Of a stretch of 64,000 nt of DNA, positions 61,560 to 64,000 are shown in pieces. Positions within the stretch are counted from its first letter, which is position 1, and each line of letters starts with the position of its first letter. The notes under the pieces are model-generated. The model worked only from the letters and a program-made list of their open reading frames with translations. It did no database searches and had not been told where the DNA came from. Source of the stretch: Trema orientale (Eukaryota > Streptophyta > Magnoliopsida > Rosales > Cannabaceae); the NCBI GenBank assembly GCA_002914845.1, contig JXTC01000518.1, forward strand, positions 124,001-188,000, written 5' to 3'. Position numbers and translations under genes: made by a program.

Positions 61560-61890
61560 TGGCCATTGCTGTTTTCTTGAACCTAGTCTTTTATCATATT
61601 CTTTGATGAAACATAAATTTGTCTCTAGATCGAGTGCACTGAATATCGATGATTGGAAAATGCAATAGCCAAACTTATCTGGATTGATAATTTTCTCACT
61701 GAATTGGACATTTATCACTCACACCTTTTTTGCTATGTGAAAACGTGAGTACAACACAACTAGATGCAAATCCTATTCTTCATGCATGCACTTAACATAT
61801 TAAAATTGAATACCATTTTATCAAAGAAAGAGTGATCAACAGATCTCTTTTAGTTCAACTTACACCATCAAATGTACAACACGCTGTCAT
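61560..61890 (+). pseudogene. Copia RNase H remnant, joined directly to gag
   Basis: Plus-strand frames with stops and shifts contain DANPILHACT and HIKIEYHFIKERV (about 61768-61830), the C-terminal landmarks of copia RNase H, which degrades RNA in the RNA:DNA hybrid. Protease, integrase and reverse transcriptase are missing between this and the gag remnant only 70 bp upstream, so the element lost most of its pol by deletion. It stops where the minus-strand LTR begins. Confidence 0.75.
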
Positions 61891-61906
61891 CATCATATGA
61901 AGAAAT

Positions 61907-63039
61907 TGTTAGTAAAATTATTGCAAATAATAATAAATCTAGAAAAGTAAGTGCTATAAAAACAACAATATATAGCATAGCAAAATAAATCAGAATTAAT
62001 TCACTACAACTAAGAAAATAATAATTACGATAGTAATAATCAATATAATAAAGAAGTTTAAGGAAACCAAACTGAATCTTGTGTGAAAACACAATTTTCT
62101 TAAAATAGTTACGCCTCCTCACTAGGGTGCTCAAAGGAATAGTAACGGTGTCTGTCTCCTGGGATAAAACGGTTCATAAATAGCAAAGTCGTACTAACTT
62201 ACTACTCCTAACGAACTGAGCAATGCTCAAACTCTATCACCAGAATTACACAAGAACCCAAACTCTCACAACTACCAAGTGAATATTGCCCTAACCATCA
62301 CATAGAGACTTTAGAGAGAAAATATAAAGCATATTGCTTTGGTGTATGAAAATGTGAAGGAGAGGATCTCTTTTTATATTGCTTAAGGAGAAACCAGCCA
62401 TGAAGTTTAGCCATAATAGCAAAACATTTCTAGCAGTTTTTGGCCATAATGCCAAAATGTTTCTGGTAGTTTCAGAAACTAGTGGCCTTTAAGTATTGGT
62501 GTTACATGTTTTTTGAGTTGATACTTTAAGACCCAAGCATTTATAGAGTTACAGTAGTTCCAGGTCTTCTTTTAGGTTTTGAGATAGGAAAAAAAAATTC
62601 AAGGTGCAAAAAGAGGCCCAATACAGAGGTGAGCTTTTCGGTCCGACATTCATGCCCGCAGGACGCGCTGAGGCACACAAGCACATGCTGTCTAGCCCAT
62701 GATTTACATCTCTCATTCGTGCATATGCAAGAGAGAGCCTCTCAGATTATCAAGTTACCAACTAAAAGTTAAGTAACTCTATATAAACACCTCTTGGTTT
62801 GTGTTCCTTTTAGGACTTTAGTAAATTCTTGCTCTTTTTCCTTCTCATTTAGCTCACTTTGAGTGACAATTTCTCATTCATCCTATTACTATTTTGAGCA
62901 GGTAAATACTTGAATTTCTTGTACTCGCGGAGGAGAATATATATCAATAATAACCTCTTACTAATATGTAGTGGGTCCGACTCATAAGTTTGTCTTAAAA
63001 TAGCTAATCAAAATAGTGTAACACATCCATTTTCCAACA
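61907..63039 (-). mobile_element. 3' LTR of a minus-strand copia element
   Basis: On the minus strand it begins TGTTGGAAAATGGATGTG at 63039 and probably ends TTTTACTAACA at 61907, giving imperfect ends TGTTGG/CTAACA and a length of 1133 bp. A TATA-like TTTATATAGAG lies near 62779-62789. The bases just before the start on the minus strand (ATGTATGGAA) sit where the polypurine tract belongs. It appears to have inserted into, or beside, the end of the plus-strand copia remnant. The matching 5' LTR is outside the window. Confidence 0.7.
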
Positions 63040-63617
63040 TTCCATACATGAATGAAATTGATGACCCAAGGCACGATAGATATGGTGATAGAATTCGACG
63101 ATCAAAACTTGCATATGATAGATAAGTGTTACCCTTTGAACCTCCTATTATGAAAATACGTTTACTTTACTAACTAAATAGTAGATTCCATGTCCTTGAA
63201 CTGCTCTGCCATTTGTGTAAATAACAATGTATCTCATACAGGAATCTTTCTGACACTTTTTCAGTTGTCACTATTATATTCATTTTGGCCATGAACATAC
63301 GCCTCATTCTGCAAGAGTTTAATAAGAGTTGTGCCCTAATAATTCTCTTAAAAGTAGCCCCACTTCTCTCTTACATAGATGATCTTTTAATCAAGAGTAA
63401 CCTGCATTACTTTGTTCAAAACTCTAGTTTTCGAAGTATAAGAATTATTAAAAGCATAGCTTAACCTTTCTTTTTATGGGCATCACTGTTTTATCATAAG
63501 AATAGACATAAGGAGATCCTCGCAGTGATCCAACACAATCTTTATAATTTAGTTATCCCTTTTGAGCCTAGATCTTGAGATCTCTAGTCAACTAGGTTGT
63601 GTATCCACTGTATTGAT
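63040..63617 (-). mobile_element. Non-coding 3' part of the minus-strand copia element
   Basis: Sequence between the pol stop codon and the 3' LTR. No open frame of note. Its low coding content and position fit the 3' untranslated stretch of a copia element, here about 580 bp. Confidence 0.5.
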
Positions 63618-63771
63618 TTATTCTTTCATGGGCTTTAATCCCTCTTCTCTCGATGACTTTTCAACTAACTCTTTATTTAACCCTTTGGTTGACAGATCTG
63701 TAATGTTATCTTTTGACTTCATATAGTCCACAGAGATAACCCCAGTTGAGAGTAGTTGTCTAATGATATTG

Positions 63772-63803
<32 letters not shown>

Positions 63804-64000
63804 GTATATATTACTTTGTACTCTTACAATTATAGATTGACTATCACAATGTATGCAAATTGCAGGCACAGGCTTTGGCCATCTTGAAATATCCTCTAAG
63901 AAGTGGTAGAGCCATTTTGCTTCTTTCCCACATTTATCAAATGCAATAAATTCAGACTCTATAGTGGATCTGGCAATAGTAGATTGTTTCAAAGATTTCC
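63618..64000 (-). CDS. Copia polyprotein, C-terminal RNase H part (partial, runs off the right edge)
   Basis: An open frame on the minus strand continues to the window edge, so the methionine at 63990-63992 is internal, not a start. It shows the ordered landmarks of plant copia RNase H: STIARSTIESEFIA, then EAKWL, IHCDSQS, KSRHIRRRHNIIRQLL and the ending KDNITDLSTKGLNKELV. It ends at a natural stop. This domain removes RNA during reverse transcription. No frameshift is seen in this piece, so the element is younger than the plus-strand remnant beside it. Confidence 0.85.

Noticed and set aside
61488-62134. Minus-strand frames over the copia junction and LTR
   Set aside because: The first is antisense to the RNase H remnant and the second lies in the 3' LTR. 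Neither has protein similarity.

Overview
This window looks like nuclear DNA from a dicot plant. It is AT-rich, its genes have GT-AG introns, and two plant-type genes can be read through all their exons. The rest is plant transposon debris: Mutator-like, PIF/Harbinger-like and hAT-like non-autonomous elements, tRNA-derived SINEs, and Ty1/copia and probable Ty3/gypsy LTR pieces. I cannot name the species. The sequence has one 118-base gap (51624-51741) and a single N (24860), both at simple repeats.

Layout. 1-530: possible 5' end of a minus-strand gene leaving the window. 1316-9050: a repeat complex. It holds a small foldback MITE, a ~3.6 kb Mutator-like element (about 1843-5430) packed with a GTTACTAGT-type motif and carrying a PPR-like gene scrap, a ~74-bp minisatellite (6036-6702) and a Harbinger-like MITE (7340-7808). 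9463-15778: a five-exon plus-strand gene for a 392-residue protein with a Cys/His cluster like the LRP1/SHI zinc finger. Its introns hold a solo LTR, a 199-bp tandem duplication and two MITEs. About 16-49 kb: no convincing gene, but at least ten recognisable transposons, several with exact target-site duplications (TSDs). 49903-51413: a four-exon plus-strand gene for a BOI-related (S-RNase-binding-protein-like) RING E3 ligase of 366 residues, with a strikingly GC-rich last exon. 53-64 kb: an LTR-retrotransposon graveyard. It has two diverged LTR-like copies, one split by a 1914-bp solo LTR, a gutted plus-strand copia element (gag joined to RNase H), and a minus-strand copia element with LTR and intact RNase H end running off the right edge.

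The two genes show no functional link. The first is unclassified beyond its zinc-finger-like motif. The second belongs to a family known to damp gibberellin responses and cell death through ubiquitination. I found no evidence of a novel enzymatic or defence system. The most unusual structure is the Mutator-like element built from inverted blocks of GTTACTAGT repeats around a PPR-like fragment.
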